DNA from: Phaeobacter sp. 11ANDIMAR09
GTDB taxonomy: Bacteria; Pseudomonadota; Alphaproteobacteria; Rhodobacterales; Rhodobacteraceae
Assembly: GCF_001294455.1 (NCBI RefSeq)
Contig: NZ_LIKT01000011.1
Span: 62,001 to 126,000 of the forward strand
DNA length: 64,000 nucleotides
Direction of reading: 5' to 3'
The notes under the pieces were generated by a model that was not told the origin of the DNA, did not search any database, and was given only the letters and a program-made list of their open reading frames with translations. Shown piece after piece: positions 8,618 through 16,671 of the stretch. The first letter of the stretch is position 1. The number at the start of each line of letters is the position of its first letter. The position numbers were made by a program, and so were the translations under genes.

Positions 8618-8692
8618 GTGCAGAAAATTGCCTTTGTCGCTTTGTTACTCCTGATGTTCGGTCTCAGCACCGGCTTGATCCTGGGAGGCTAA
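8618..8692 (+). CDS. Possible 24-residue membrane micropeptide
   Basis: A short frame starts at GTG 8618 with GAGGGG seven bases upstream and ends at TAA 8690-8692, four bases before the XpaC-like ATG. The peptide reads MQKIAFVALLLLMFGLSTGL then ILGG: one basic residue followed by an uninterrupted hydrophobic stretch long enough for one membrane segment. The ribosome binding site and the tight spacing support translation, possibly as a leader that couples into the next gene. Such a short frame can arise by chance, so confidence is limited. Confidence 0.4.
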   Translation: MQKIAFVALLLLMFGLSTGLILGG

Positions 8693-8696
8693 AGAC

Positions 8697-9632
8697 ATGG
8701 CAAAACAGTTTGGTGGCAAATTCAGCCCGCGCAGCAAATCCGGCCCAACAGCATCAAACCTGGGCTCAGATGGCGCCGCCGATGCCTCGGCCTCCCGCCG
8801 CGCCCATCCGGCCAGCCGAAATGCCAAGGTCGACCCTGTCGGGGTGCGCTCAAACCTGATGTTTGTGCCCGGCGGGCTGTTGCTTTTGCTCTCCGTCACG
8901 GATGAACCAGGCAGCATGGCACTGGGAATGATCGCCGCCGGAATATGGACAGCAGGTGCCTATATGTTGCGCGAGGGCCTGCGGGCCACCGTTGCCTTTG
9001 AAGAACGCCGCGTGGCGCGCAAACCCGCACTGCCCCGCAAGATCCTTGCGGCTCTGTTGGTTGGCATTGGCGCCTCGCTTGCGGCCCTCAAGGGAGAGCC
9101 CAACATTCTGACGGCCCTGCTCTACGGGGCCGCGACCTGTGGTCTGCATCTAGCGGCCTTTGGGCTTGACCCTCTCAAGGACAAGGGCACCGAAGGCATT
9201 GACGACTTCCAGCAAAACCGGGTGGCCCGCGCTGTAGAGGAAGCTGAATTTAGCCTGGATGCTATGACCGATGCCGCGATGCGGGCCCGCGATCGTATCG
9301 TCGAAGAGCGGGTCGAACAGTTTCAGGCCGTGGCCCGCGAACTGTTTCGAACCGTCGAAGAAGACCCCCGCGACCTGACAGCCGCCCGCAAATACCTGAC
9401 GGTCTATTTGCAGGGAGCCAAGGATGCGACAGTGAAATTTGCCGATATCTACAGCCGCAGCGGAGATGCCGCTGCAAAGGCAGATTATCTCTCCTTACTG
9501 ACTGATCTGGAAGACAATTTTGCGGCCCGGACCCGCAAGCTTCTGCTTGAAGATCGCAGCGACCTCACGGTTGAAATTGATGTGCTGCGCGACCGGCTGC
9601 AGCGTGAAGGCGTCCATCTGGATCGCAGCTAA
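8697..9632 (+). CDS. XpaC-family (5-bromo-4-chloroindolyl phosphate hydrolysis) membrane protein
   Basis: A 311-residue protein. After a polar N-terminus come hydrophobic segments at about 58-102 and 120-160. The second half (about 175-311) is a long charged, helical, probably coiled-coil domain with the XpaC-like stretch VEEAEFSLDAMTDAAMRARDR cut by Arg/Glu-rich helices. In Bacillus xpaC neighbours the TelA-like gene yaaN, and the same pairing is seen here with the TelA homologue 30 bases downstream. The family name comes from a Bacillus phenotype and says little about mechanism. A membrane-associated partner of TelA is the best inference. Confidence 0.78.
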   Translation: MAKQFGGKFSPRSKSGPTASNLGSDGAADASASRRAHPASRNAKVDPVGVRSNLMFVPGGLLLLLSVTDEPGSMALGMIAAGIWTAGAYMLREGLRATVAFEERRVARKPALPRKILAALLVGIGASLAALKGEPNILTALLYGAATCGLHLAAFGLDPLKDKGTEGIDDFQQNRVARAVEEAEFSLDAMTDAAMRARDRIVEERVEQFQAVARELFRTVEEDPRDLTAARKYLTVYLQGAKDATVKFADIYSRSGDAAAKADYLSLLTDLEDNFAARTRKLLLEDRSDLTVEIDVLRDRLQREGVHLDRS

Positions 9633-9662
9633 CCCATTTGCCTCATTTGCAAGGAACTTTAC

Positions 9663-10853
9663 ATGTCTGAGACCATCCAAAAACAAGCCGCTGAAGCCGA
9701 GGCCCAGGTCATGGCAGTCGCTGCAAATACCCTGCCCGAACCCGTTGCAGAAGTGCAGCCGCTGGAGACCGCCACGCCGGAGGTCAGTGCCGCCATCACC
9801 AGCCGCATTGGTGAGATCGACATGGGTGACAGCAATTCGATCATCCGCTTTGGCTCTGGTGCGCAGGCCGAACTGCAGACCATCAGCCAAGCGATGCTGA
9901 CAGATGTGCGCAACAAGGATGTCGGTCCAGCCGGTGACAGCCTGCGCGGCATCGTCACCACCATTCGCGGCTTTTCCGTCTCGGAACTTGACGTTCGGCG
10001 CAAACCCACCTTCTGGGAGCGCCTGCTGGGCCGGGCCGCGCCTTTTGCCAAATTCACCGCCCGGTTTGAAACCATCCAGAGCCAGATCGACAAGATCACT
10101 GATGATCTGCTGGGCCATGAGCACACCCTGCTGAAAGACATCAAATCGCTGGATTTGCTCTATGAAAAGACCCTGAACTTCTATGATGAGTTGGCGCTGT
10201 ATATCGCCGCCGGCGAGGCCAAACTGGCCCATCTGGACGCCAATGACATCCCGGCGCTGGACGCCGCCGTTGCCGCCGCCCCTGAGGCGGATCAGGTGAT
10301 CAAAGCACAGGAGCTGCGGGACCTGCGCGCTGCGCGCGACGATCTGGAGCGCCGGGTGCATGATCTCAAGCTTACCCGCCAGGTGACCATGCAGTCCCTG
10401 CCCTCGATCCGTTTGGTGCAGGAAAACGACAAGAGCCTGGTGACCAAGATTAACTCGACCCTGGTCAATACCGTGCCGCTCTGGGAGACGCAGCTGGCCC
10501 AGGCCGTAACCATCCAGCGCTCGGCCGAGGCCGCAAAGGCGGTGAGTGCTGCCAATGATCTCACCAATGAGCTGTTGACTTCGAATGCCGCCAATCTGCG
10601 TCAGAGCAACAAGATGATCCGGGAAGAAATGGAGCGCGGCGTCTTTGATATCGAGGCGGTAAAACAGGCCAATGCCGATTTGATCGGCACCATTCAGGAA
10701 AGCCTGCAGATCGCCGATGAAGGCAAGGCCCGCCGCGCCGCTGCCGAGGAAGAGCTGAAAAAGATGGAAGGCGAGCTGCGCGACACCCTGGCCTCGGCCA
10801 AGGCCCGCAAAGACGGGGTTGGCGACAATGCCGGCACCGCCGTTCCCGGCTGA
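9663..10853 (+). CDS. Toxic anion resistance protein, TelA/KlaA family
   Basis: A 396-residue soluble protein that matches the TelA family over its length: an N-terminal acidic region, then FWERLLGRAAPFAKFTARFE, KITDDLLGHEHTLLKDIKSLD, and the C-terminal helical part AAKAVSAANDLTNELLTSNA. It is predicted to be almost entirely alpha-helical with coiled coil. Plasmid TelA is linked to tellurite resistance; chromosomal members are linked to stress tolerance by unknown means. It lies directly between the XpaC-like gene and the DUF2927 gene, whose ATG follows the stop with no gap. Confidence 0.88.
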   Translation: MSETIQKQAAEAEAQVMAVAANTLPEPVAEVQPLETATPEVSAAITSRIGEIDMGDSNSIIRFGSGAQAELQTISQAMLTDVRNKDVGPAGDSLRGIVTTIRGFSVSELDVRRKPTFWERLLGRAAPFAKFTARFETIQSQIDKITDDLLGHEHTLLKDIKSLDLLYEKTLNFYDELALYIAAGEAKLAHLDANDIPALDAAVAAAPEADQVIKAQELRDLRAARDDLERRVHDLKLTRQVTMQSLPSIRLVQENDKSLVTKINSTLVNTVPLWETQLAQAVTIQRSAEAAKAVSAANDLTNELLTSNAANLRQSNKMIREEMERGVFDIEAVKQANADLIGTIQESLQIADEGKARRAAAEEELKKMEGELRDTLASAKARKDGVGDNAGTAVPG

Positions 10854-11813
10854 ATGATGCGCCGGGGTGTAGGGGCAGTATTGCGAGCCGCAAGGCTCCT
10901 GGTGGTGGCCTCCCTTGCCGGGAGCGCCCTGACCGCTTGCCTGCCCAGCAGCCCCGGCACCTCTTTGATGCCCGAACAGCGGCCGCAGATCCTGCCGGCC
11001 GCCTATCATCCGCCATCGGCTGAGAGCGCCGAGCTGCGCAATTATTACCGGGTATTGCAACAGGATTTGCTCACCCGCGGCCTGCTGCGCACCGATGGTG
11101 GCGGGCCGGAAACCCCCTATGATGCCAAAGATCTGGCCGAAAACTTTGAAGCCATCGCCTTTTACAATGAATATGCCGGGCGCAGTGGATCTGGGGCAAC
11201 GGGCGGTTTGAGTCGCTGGTCTGGTCCGGTAAAACTGGTCGCGGATTTTGGCCCCTCGGTGCCGGAAAGCCAGCGGCTGCGTGACCAGGGTGTGCTGAAC
11301 GCCTATGCGGCACGCCTGTCACGCCTCACTGGCCACACAATTGCCACGGCGCCCAAGCGGGGCAATTTTCACGTCATTTTTGCAAGCGCAGATGACCGCG
11401 CCTATGTGGCCGAAAAAGTGCGTGATCTTTTGCCCAACCTCAGCGCCAATGATCTACAGCTTTTTGTTAACCCGCCCCGTACGCATTATTGTTTTGTGCT
11501 GGCGGGCGGCCCACAGAATGCGCCCTTTGATTATATTCGCGGCGTAGCCCTGATCCGGGCCGAGCATCCGGACCTGGTGCGCGACAGCTGCGTCCATGAA
11601 GAGGTGGCTCAGGGGTTGGGTCTGTTGAACGACACCCCGCGCGCGCGGCCATCAATCTTTAACGACGATGACGAATTTGCCTATCTGACCAGCCATGACG
11701 AATTGCTGCTCAAGATGCTCTACGATCCGAGGTTGCGCACCGGTATGAGCGCTGAAGAAGCCCGCCCCCTCATCCATATCCTCGCCCGCGAGGCAATGGG
11801 GCAGCCGCTGTAG
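10854..11813 (+). CDS. DUF2927 lipoprotein
   Basis: A 319-residue protein. The N-terminus has arginines, a hydrophobic stretch and a lipobox (SALTAC, Cys at about 29), so it is probably an outer-membrane or periplasmic lipoprotein. The DUF2927 domain covers about 120-280, with the conserved SCVHEEVAQGLGLLND. This HEExxxG stretch resembles a zinc-protease helix but lacks the second histidine of HExxH. The start follows the telA-like stop directly (TGA ATG ATG), so the two are coupled; either ATG is possible. Function of DUF2927 is unknown. Confidence 0.8.
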   Translation: MMRRGVGAVLRAARLLVVASLAGSALTACLPSSPGTSLMPEQRPQILPAAYHPPSAESAELRNYYRVLQQDLLTRGLLRTDGGGPETPYDAKDLAENFEAIAFYNEYAGRSGSGATGGLSRWSGPVKLVADFGPSVPESQRLRDQGVLNAYAARLSRLTGHTIATAPKRGNFHVIFASADDRAYVAEKVRDLLPNLSANDLQLFVNPPRTHYCFVLAGGPQNAPFDYIRGVALIRAEHPDLVRDSCVHEEVAQGLGLLNDTPRARPSIFNDDDEFAYLTSHDELLLKMLYDPRLRTGMSAEEARPLIHILAREAMGQPL

Positions 11814-11866
11814 CCGCGCCAGCCCTCAATCAACTGATTCAGACGAGAAGAAAAAGGACCAGAAAC

Positions 11867-13045
11867 ATGGGAATATTTGACTTTCTCAAAGGCGAATTCA
11901 TCGATGTCATTCACTGGACCGATGACACCCGCGACACCATGGTCTGGCGGTTCGAACGCGAAGCCCATGAGATCAAATACGGTGCCAAACTGACTGTGCG
12001 CGAAGGTCAGGCGGCGGTCTTTGTGCACGAAGGGCAGCTGGCGGATGTCTTTACGCCCGGGCTGTACATGCTCGAAACCAACAACATGCCGGTAATGACA
12101 ACGCTGCAACATTGGGACCACGGCTTTCAATCGCCCTTTAAAAGCGAGATCTATTTTGTAAACACCACCCGGTTCAACAATCTGAAATGGGGCACCAAGA
12201 ACCCCATCATCTGCCGGGATCCGGAATTCGGGCCAGTGCGTTTGCGCGCCTTTGGCAGCTATACAATCCGGGTCGTGGATGCAGCGCGCTTTCTGACCGA
12301 AATCGTCGGCACTGATGGTGAATTCACCATGGATGAGATTTCCTTCCAGATCCGCAATATCATTGTGCAGGAGTTTTCCCGCGCGGTGGCGGGATCCGGC
12401 ATCCCGGTGCTGGATATGGCGGCCAATACCTCCGATCTGGGCAAGTTGATTGCCACTGAAATCGCCCCGACCCTGGCCGAATACGGGCTGGCTATCCCCG
12501 AGCTCTACATCGAGAATATCTCGCTGCCCCCGGCCGTTGAGCAGGCTATGGACAAGCGCACCCAGATGGGCATCGTGGGGGATCTGGGACGTTACACCCA
12601 GTTTGCCGCTGCCGAGGCCATGGGCGCTGCGGCGCAGACCCCCAACAGTGGTATGGGGGCCGGTATCGGAATGGGCATGGGCATGGCCATGGCCCAGCAG
12701 ATGGGACAGCACCTGCAGCCCCAGGCAGCGGGGCAGGCCTCTGGTCCATGGGGTGCCCGCCCCGCTGCAGGCGCAGCCGCACCGCAGGCGGCACCGGCGC
12801 AGGCCGCCCCCGTCGCCCCCCCACCGCCACCGGTGGAACATGTCTGGCACACTGCCGAAAACGGCACCACCTCTGGCCCCTATTCCAAAGCCCGCATGGG
12901 GCGAATGGCACAGGAGGGCAGCCTGACCCGCGACACCCATGTCTGGACCCCCGGTCAGGACGGCTGGATGCGCGCAGGCGATGTCGCCGAGCTGGCGCAG
13001 CTGTTCACTATTTTGCCGCCACCACCGCCGCCACCAGCCCCCTAG
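11867..13045 (+). CDS. SPFH/band-7 family protein with C-terminal GYF_2 domain
   Basis: A 392-residue protein. Residues 1-220 are an SPFH domain of the virion core protein-like/YdjI type, starting MGIFDFLKGEFIDVIHWTDD. A Gly/Met/Gln/Ala-rich linker (about 245-300) and a Pro run lead to a GYF_2 domain (about 323-382: VWHTAENGTTSGPYSKARMG), and the protein ends in ILPPPPPPPAP. GYF domains bind proline-rich ligands, and two Pro runs flank the domain in the same chain, so self- or inter-subunit binding is possible. Such SPFH proteins form oligomeric membrane scaffolds. AAGGACC precedes the ATG. Confidence 0.88.
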   Translation: MGIFDFLKGEFIDVIHWTDDTRDTMVWRFEREAHEIKYGAKLTVREGQAAVFVHEGQLADVFTPGLYMLETNNMPVMTTLQHWDHGFQSPFKSEIYFVNTTRFNNLKWGTKNPIICRDPEFGPVRLRAFGSYTIRVVDAARFLTEIVGTDGEFTMDEISFQIRNIIVQEFSRAVAGSGIPVLDMAANTSDLGKLIATEIAPTLAEYGLAIPELYIENISLPPAVEQAMDKRTQMGIVGDLGRYTQFAAAEAMGAAAQTPNSGMGAGIGMGMGMAMAQQMGQHLQPQAAGQASGPWGARPAAGAAAPQAAPAQAAPVAPPPPPVEHVWHTAENGTTSGPYSKARMGRMAQEGSLTRDTHVWTPGQDGWMRAGDVAELAQLFTILPPPPPPPAP

Positions 13046-13056
13046 AAACACATATT

Positions 13057-13099
13057 AGCCAAGGGCGGGCACAGATTTCCTGCTCCCCCTTGGCTTTAT
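13057..13099. terminator. Bidirectional terminator
   Basis: AGCCAAGGG (13057-13065) pairs with CCCTTGGCT (13087-13095), followed by TTTAT on the plus strand and preceded by an A/T-rich stretch on the other. It sits between the convergent SPFH and CZB genes and could stop transcription from both sides. Confidence 0.6.
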
Positions 13100-13124
13100 G
13101 CGCTTATTGAAAAACGAAGGGAAA

Positions 13125-13490
13125 TCAGACCTGTGCTTGCCAATCTGCAAGGGCTGCTTCTAGTTCCCGGCTCGAGGTCGTGTAGGCGCTGCCCTCCAGA
13201 GCAGCGATCGCCATCGTCGGATTGCCATCGGCAATCTGCTGGGCCACTAGCCCCGCCGCTGTGTGAAAATCGCTGTGCAGCGTTTTGACTGAATTGAGAA
13301 AACTGCGGTTTCGCTCGTTCGGAATGACTCCCGCCAGCCACTTGCCAAAACGACATCGATCGTCGCGACATATGTCCTGCACTGGCAAGTCGGTTTCATT
13401 GTTCAACGCAGCAGTCTGCAGCCGGTGCTTCCAAGCCGCATGGGCGCGGATTGCTTCTGAGATTTCGTCGCGGAAAGCATCGTCGGACAT
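13125..13490 (-). CDS. Stand-alone CZB (chemoreceptor zinc-binding) domain protein
   Basis: A 121-residue protein that is little more than one CZB domain. The expected zinc ligands are present: His17 (IRAHAAWK), Cys46 in the CxFGKWL signature, and His72 and His76 in LHSDFH. CZB domains are usually fused to chemoreceptors or diguanylate cyclases and sense zinc or hypochlorous acid. Here nothing is attached, so it must act in trans or as a zinc-binding sensor of its own. The ATG at 13490 has GGAGTGACC upstream and is preferred over an in-frame start at 13595. It is transcribed opposite to the flanking genes. Confidence 0.82.
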   Translation of the reverse strand: MSDDAFRDEISEAIRAHAAWKHRLQTAALNNETDLPVQDICRDDRCRFGKWLAGVIPNERNRSFLNSVKTLHSDFHTAAGLVAQQIADGNPTMAIAALEGSAYTTSSRELEAALADWQAQV

Positions 13491-13715
13491 TGGGGTCACT
13501 CCAGGTGTCGTGGCGTCAAGCAGAATGCACTGAGAAACATAACAGATCGTTCTCTCCCTGTCGAAACACCGACACGCATGCTCAAAACACCGCAAAAACT
13601 GGCGCAGCTATCCGCTTGCGGGGTTTCTCGTTTAAAGCCGACGAAACACTGAGGACATCCGCAAAAGCGGCTGTTATAAGCCTTTTAAACGTCTCAGCTA
13701 GATTTTGGAGCTCCT

Positions 13716-14852
13716 GTGACTGACACGCCTCCTCCTCTCGGACCCCTGTCTCAAACACCGCCTGATGCCCCGCAGGAGACCAAGCGGTTTCCCTGCGAGC
13801 AATGTGGCGCAGATTATCGCTTTGATCCCAAAGCAGGGACATTGACCTGCAGCCACTGCGGCCACATCCAGGTGTTGCAGGAGGAGGTGGATCTGGGCAG
13901 CCCTCTGCGCGAGCTGGACTTCAAGGCCGCACTCGCACAGCAGTTGCCTGAGGCCGAGATGGAAATCACCCGGGTCACAAGCTGCCCCAATTGTGCCGCT
14001 CAGGTCGAATTCTCTCCTGAAGTCCACGCCTTGGAATGCCCCTTTTGCGCGACACCGGTGGTGGCGGACACCGGAGAGAGCCGCCATATCAAACCCAAGG
14101 GTGTGATCCCCTTTCAACTGGAAGAACGGGCCGCACATGAGGCAATGAGTGACTGGCTTGGCGCATTGTGGTTTGCCCCAAATGGCCTGCAGGCCTATGC
14201 TCGCAAAGGCCGTGCGATGGAGGGGATCTATGTTCCCTTCTGGACCTATGACGCCGATAGCAAAAGCCGCTACTCCGGGCAGCGCGGCACCACCTATTAT
14301 GTCACGGAAACGGTGATGGTGGACGGCAAGACCGAACAGCGACAGGTTGCCAAAATCCGCTGGACTCCTGTGTCCGGGCGGGTGCGCCGCTTCTTTGATG
14401 ATGTTTTGGTTTTGGCCTCCAAAAGCCTGCCCAAGCGCTATACTGATGCGCTGGAACCCTGGGACCTGTCAGCACTGGCGCCCTATCAGCCGCAGTTTCT
14501 TGCCGGGTTTCGGGCCGAAGCCTATGCCGTCGATCTGGAAGAGGGCTTTCGCGAGGCACAGGTGCATATGGACCGAGTGATTGAACGGGATGTACGGTTT
14601 GACATCGGCGGTGACCGCCAGCGTATTGCTCAGATCGACACGCAGCTGTCTGACATCACCTTTAAACATGTGCTGCTGCCGGTCTGGCTTGCCGCCTATA
14701 AGTATCGTGGCAAGACTTATCGTTTCGTGGTCAATGGCCAGAGCGGCCGCGTGCAGGGTGAGCGTCCCTATTCCGCATGGAAGATCGCCGCTGCGGTGGC
14801 GCTGGGGCTCGCGGCCGTCGGGCTGGCAGCTTATTTCGGAAGCCAAGGCTAG
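13716..14852 (+). CDS. Membrane-anchored protein with two zinc ribbons (YdjG-like)
   Basis: A 378-residue protein. Two zinc-ribbon motifs are visible: Cys27/Cys30 with Cys45/Cys48, and Cys90/Cys93 with Cys108/Cys111. A middle domain of about 220 residues includes YVPFWTYDADSKSRYSGQRG and a basic YKYRGKTYRFVVNGQSGRV. One transmembrane helix (about 354-374) ends the chain, placing the ribbons in the cytosol as a tail-anchored protein. It resembles B. subtilis YdjG, whose operon also encodes an SPFH protein, as here. The start is GTG 13716 with GGAG eight bases upstream. It is often misannotated as a helicase because of the ribbons. Confidence 0.8.
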   Translation: MTDTPPPLGPLSQTPPDAPQETKRFPCEQCGADYRFDPKAGTLTCSHCGHIQVLQEEVDLGSPLRELDFKAALAQQLPEAEMEITRVTSCPNCAAQVEFSPEVHALECPFCATPVVADTGESRHIKPKGVIPFQLEERAAHEAMSDWLGALWFAPNGLQAYARKGRAMEGIYVPFWTYDADSKSRYSGQRGTTYYVTETVMVDGKTEQRQVAKIRWTPVSGRVRRFFDDVLVLASKSLPKRYTDALEPWDLSALAPYQPQFLAGFRAEAYAVDLEEGFREAQVHMDRVIERDVRFDIGGDRQRIAQIDTQLSDITFKHVLLPVWLAAYKYRGKTYRFVVNGQSGRVQGERPYSAWKIAAAVALGLAAVGLAAYFGSQG

Positions 14853-15005
14853 GGGCCAATCAAAGGCCCGTGGCATCTGCGCCGACTTGTGGGGCCTGGC
14901 CGCTGACCAGCTCTTGACCTTTTCCTCTGCCACTCTGCGCAGACCTACATTGTAAAAACTGGGCGCTATTCATCCAAGCCCAGGACCGTACAGGATCCTT
15001 TAGAC

Positions 15006-15692
15006 ATGACTGTTCCACATCCCCCCTCTCTGGCTGATCTGCAGGCCCTGTTCACCTCCCGCCACAGCTGCCGCGCCTTTCTACCTGAGCAGCTGCCCCG
15101 GAAGGTCATCGAGGACATTCTGACCTGTGCGCAACGTGTCCCGTCCTGGTGCAATGCCCAGCCCTGGAAGCTGACCATCACCAGCGGCGCCGAGACAGAG
15201 CGCCTGCGCCAGGCGCTAAGGCAGGCCGCCCAAGCCGGGGGCCATAGCCCCGACCTCGCTTTTCCAAGCCGCTATGAAAACGAATACCAAACACGGCGCC
15301 GCAAATGCGGCTGGGCGCTGTATCAGGCCGTTGGGGTGCAAAAGGGCGACCGCGCTGCCTCTCAGGCTCAGATGATGGAGAACTTTTCGCTGTTTGGAGC
15401 CCCCCATTGTGCGATCCTATCCACACCGGCAACACTTGGGGGATATGGGGCAATGGATTGCGGCGGCTTTGTTGCAGGCTTTACATTGGCCGCCCAGGCC
15501 GCCGGGGTAGCAACAATTCCGCAGGCTGCGGTGGCCTCCTATGCGCCTTTGCTGCACGAGCTGCTGGAGATCCCCGAGGATCGGACCATCCTCTGCGCCC
15601 TCTCCTTTGGGTATGGCGACCCTGATCATGCCGCCAATCAGTTTCGAACCAGCCGGGCTACCTTGCCCGAATTCACCGAGTGGCGCGACTAG
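15006..15692 (+). CDS. Nitroreductase-family FMN oxidoreductase
   Basis: A 228-residue protein of the nitroreductase superfamily, FMN-dependent and using NAD(P)H. The phosphate-contacting N-terminal motif FTSRHSCRAFLPEQLPRKVI and VPSWCNAQPWKL (residues about 15-60) are typical. The middle AQMMENFSLFGAPHCAIL and late ILCALSFGYGDPDHAAN fit the nitrobenzoate reductase-like branch. The substrate cannot be told from sequence. The start has AGGATCC about ten bases upstream. It lies 56 bases ahead of dtd on the same strand. Confidence 0.88.
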   Translation: MTVPHPPSLADLQALFTSRHSCRAFLPEQLPRKVIEDILTCAQRVPSWCNAQPWKLTITSGAETERLRQALRQAAQAGGHSPDLAFPSRYENEYQTRRRKCGWALYQAVGVQKGDRAASQAQMMENFSLFGAPHCAILSTPATLGGYGAMDCGGFVAGFTLAAQAAGVATIPQAAVASYAPLLHELLEIPEDRTILCALSFGYGDPDHAANQFRTSRATLPEFTEWRD

Positions 15693-15748
15693 GCCCACGA
15701 CCATCCCGCGCAGCCCAAACTGCGTCGACACAATAAAAAGTCATCCCC

Positions 15749-16195
15749 ATGCGCGCCGTCATTCAACGTGTATCCGAAGCCTCCGTGACCGTGGACCAAC
15801 AGATCATCGGCCAGATCCAGGCCGGGCTGCTGGTGTTGGTCTGCGCCATGCGCGGCGACGACAAGGATCAGGCGGATTACCTGGTCAAAAAGATCGCCAA
15901 GCTGCGCATCTTTCAAGATGAGACGGGCAAGATGAACCGGTCTGTCCACGATATTGCAGGATCGGTTCTGGTGATCAGCCAATTCACCCTGGCTGCCGAA
16001 ACCCATCGTGGCAACCGGCCTGGATTTTCAACTGCTGCGCCACCGGCCGAGGGGGAGGCCCTCTACACCTATTTCGCCGATCAGCTTGCGGCTCAGGGGG
16101 TTCCGGTTGCACGCGGCAGCTTTGGCGCCGACATGAAGGTCAGATTGCTCAACGATGGTCCTGTCACCATATGGATGGACAGCACCGAGCGCTGA
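15749..16195 (+). CDS. dtd: D-aminoacyl-tRNA deacylase
   Basis: Hydrolyses D-aminoacyl-tRNAs (and mischarged Gly-tRNA-Ala), protecting translation. The 148-residue length is standard for the homodimeric DTD. The active-site motifs are intact: [20 protein letters not shown] and the C-terminal [13 protein letters not shown], whose Gly-Pro forms the cross-subunit chiral filter. It begins [16 protein letters not shown]. Cytoplasmic. Downstream lies a 476-base gap before the ABC transporter operon. Confidence 0.97.
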   Translation: MRAVIQRVSEASVTVDQQIIGQIQAGLLVLVCAMRGDDKDQADYLVKKIAKLRIFQDETGKMNRSVHDIAGSVLVISQFTLAAETHRGNRPGFSTAAPPAEGEALYTYFADQLAAQGVPVARGSFGADMKVRLLNDGPVTIWMDSTER

Positions 16196-16671
16196 CTCTC
16201 TGCTTTTCCCGGGTCGTTTGCCCGCAACACTGGCCCATTTTCCCTCTGTTTTGCGCGCGGCGTTTCCCCCGGTTTTTCGCCGGGCAAATCGCTATGTCGC
16301 AAACGGACCATAGCGCGCTGCTCGATCGAATAACGACCAGAGATTCTTTTCATTTTTGTGACAAATCCCGCTCACCGTGGGCTTTCAGAAGCAAAAAACA
16401 CCTGCGTAACGTCACAAGTCACAAAAACTTATCCGATAGGAAAAATAGGGGCAAAATGGCGGTTTACCTCACAAATGCGGCATGACACCTTGAGAAGGCG
16501 ACACCAATTAGATTTCGAGGCTTTGCAGAAGTTTCGTCAAACGAGGCGTGTCGTTATTAAAGCTTGCGAGGTCGCAACAAATGCGCAAATCTTGGTGCAT
16601 CATACAAGAATAAGCCGCAGAAATCGCAGGTCGCGATTGCAAGCTGCAGGAACTAAAACTGGGAGACATCG
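16196..16671 (+). promoter_or_regulatory. 476-base gene-free leader of the ABC transporter operon
   Basis: No convincing gene is seen. Just after dtd there is a small CCCGG/CCGGG hairpin around a TTTTTCG loop (about 16268-16287) that could slow dtd readthrough. The stretch from about 16345 to 16480 is markedly A/T-richer than its flanks and repeats GTCACAA-like words (ACGTCACAAGTCACAAAAAC), which suggests regulator binding. GGGAGACATCG gives the ribosome binding site before the ATG at 16672. No riboswitch family was recognised. Confidence 0.35.

Noticed and set aside
9495-11060. A 521-codon open frame on the minus strand opposite the telA-like gene
   Set aside because: It mirrors the TelA-like and DUF2927 genes, which have clear family matches, start sites and coupling. 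Long antisense frames are common in GC-rich DNA, and this one has no recognisable domain.
10854-11813. Zinc metalloprotease from the HEEVAQGLG stretch of the DUF2927 protein
   Set aside because: The second histidine of HExxH is missing, so metal-dependent protease activity is not supported from the sequence.
11720-13051. A 443-codon minus-strand frame opposite the SPFH gene
   Set aside because: The plus strand has a convincing SPFH-GYF_2 protein. The antisense translation is low-complexity Gly/Arg/His with no family.
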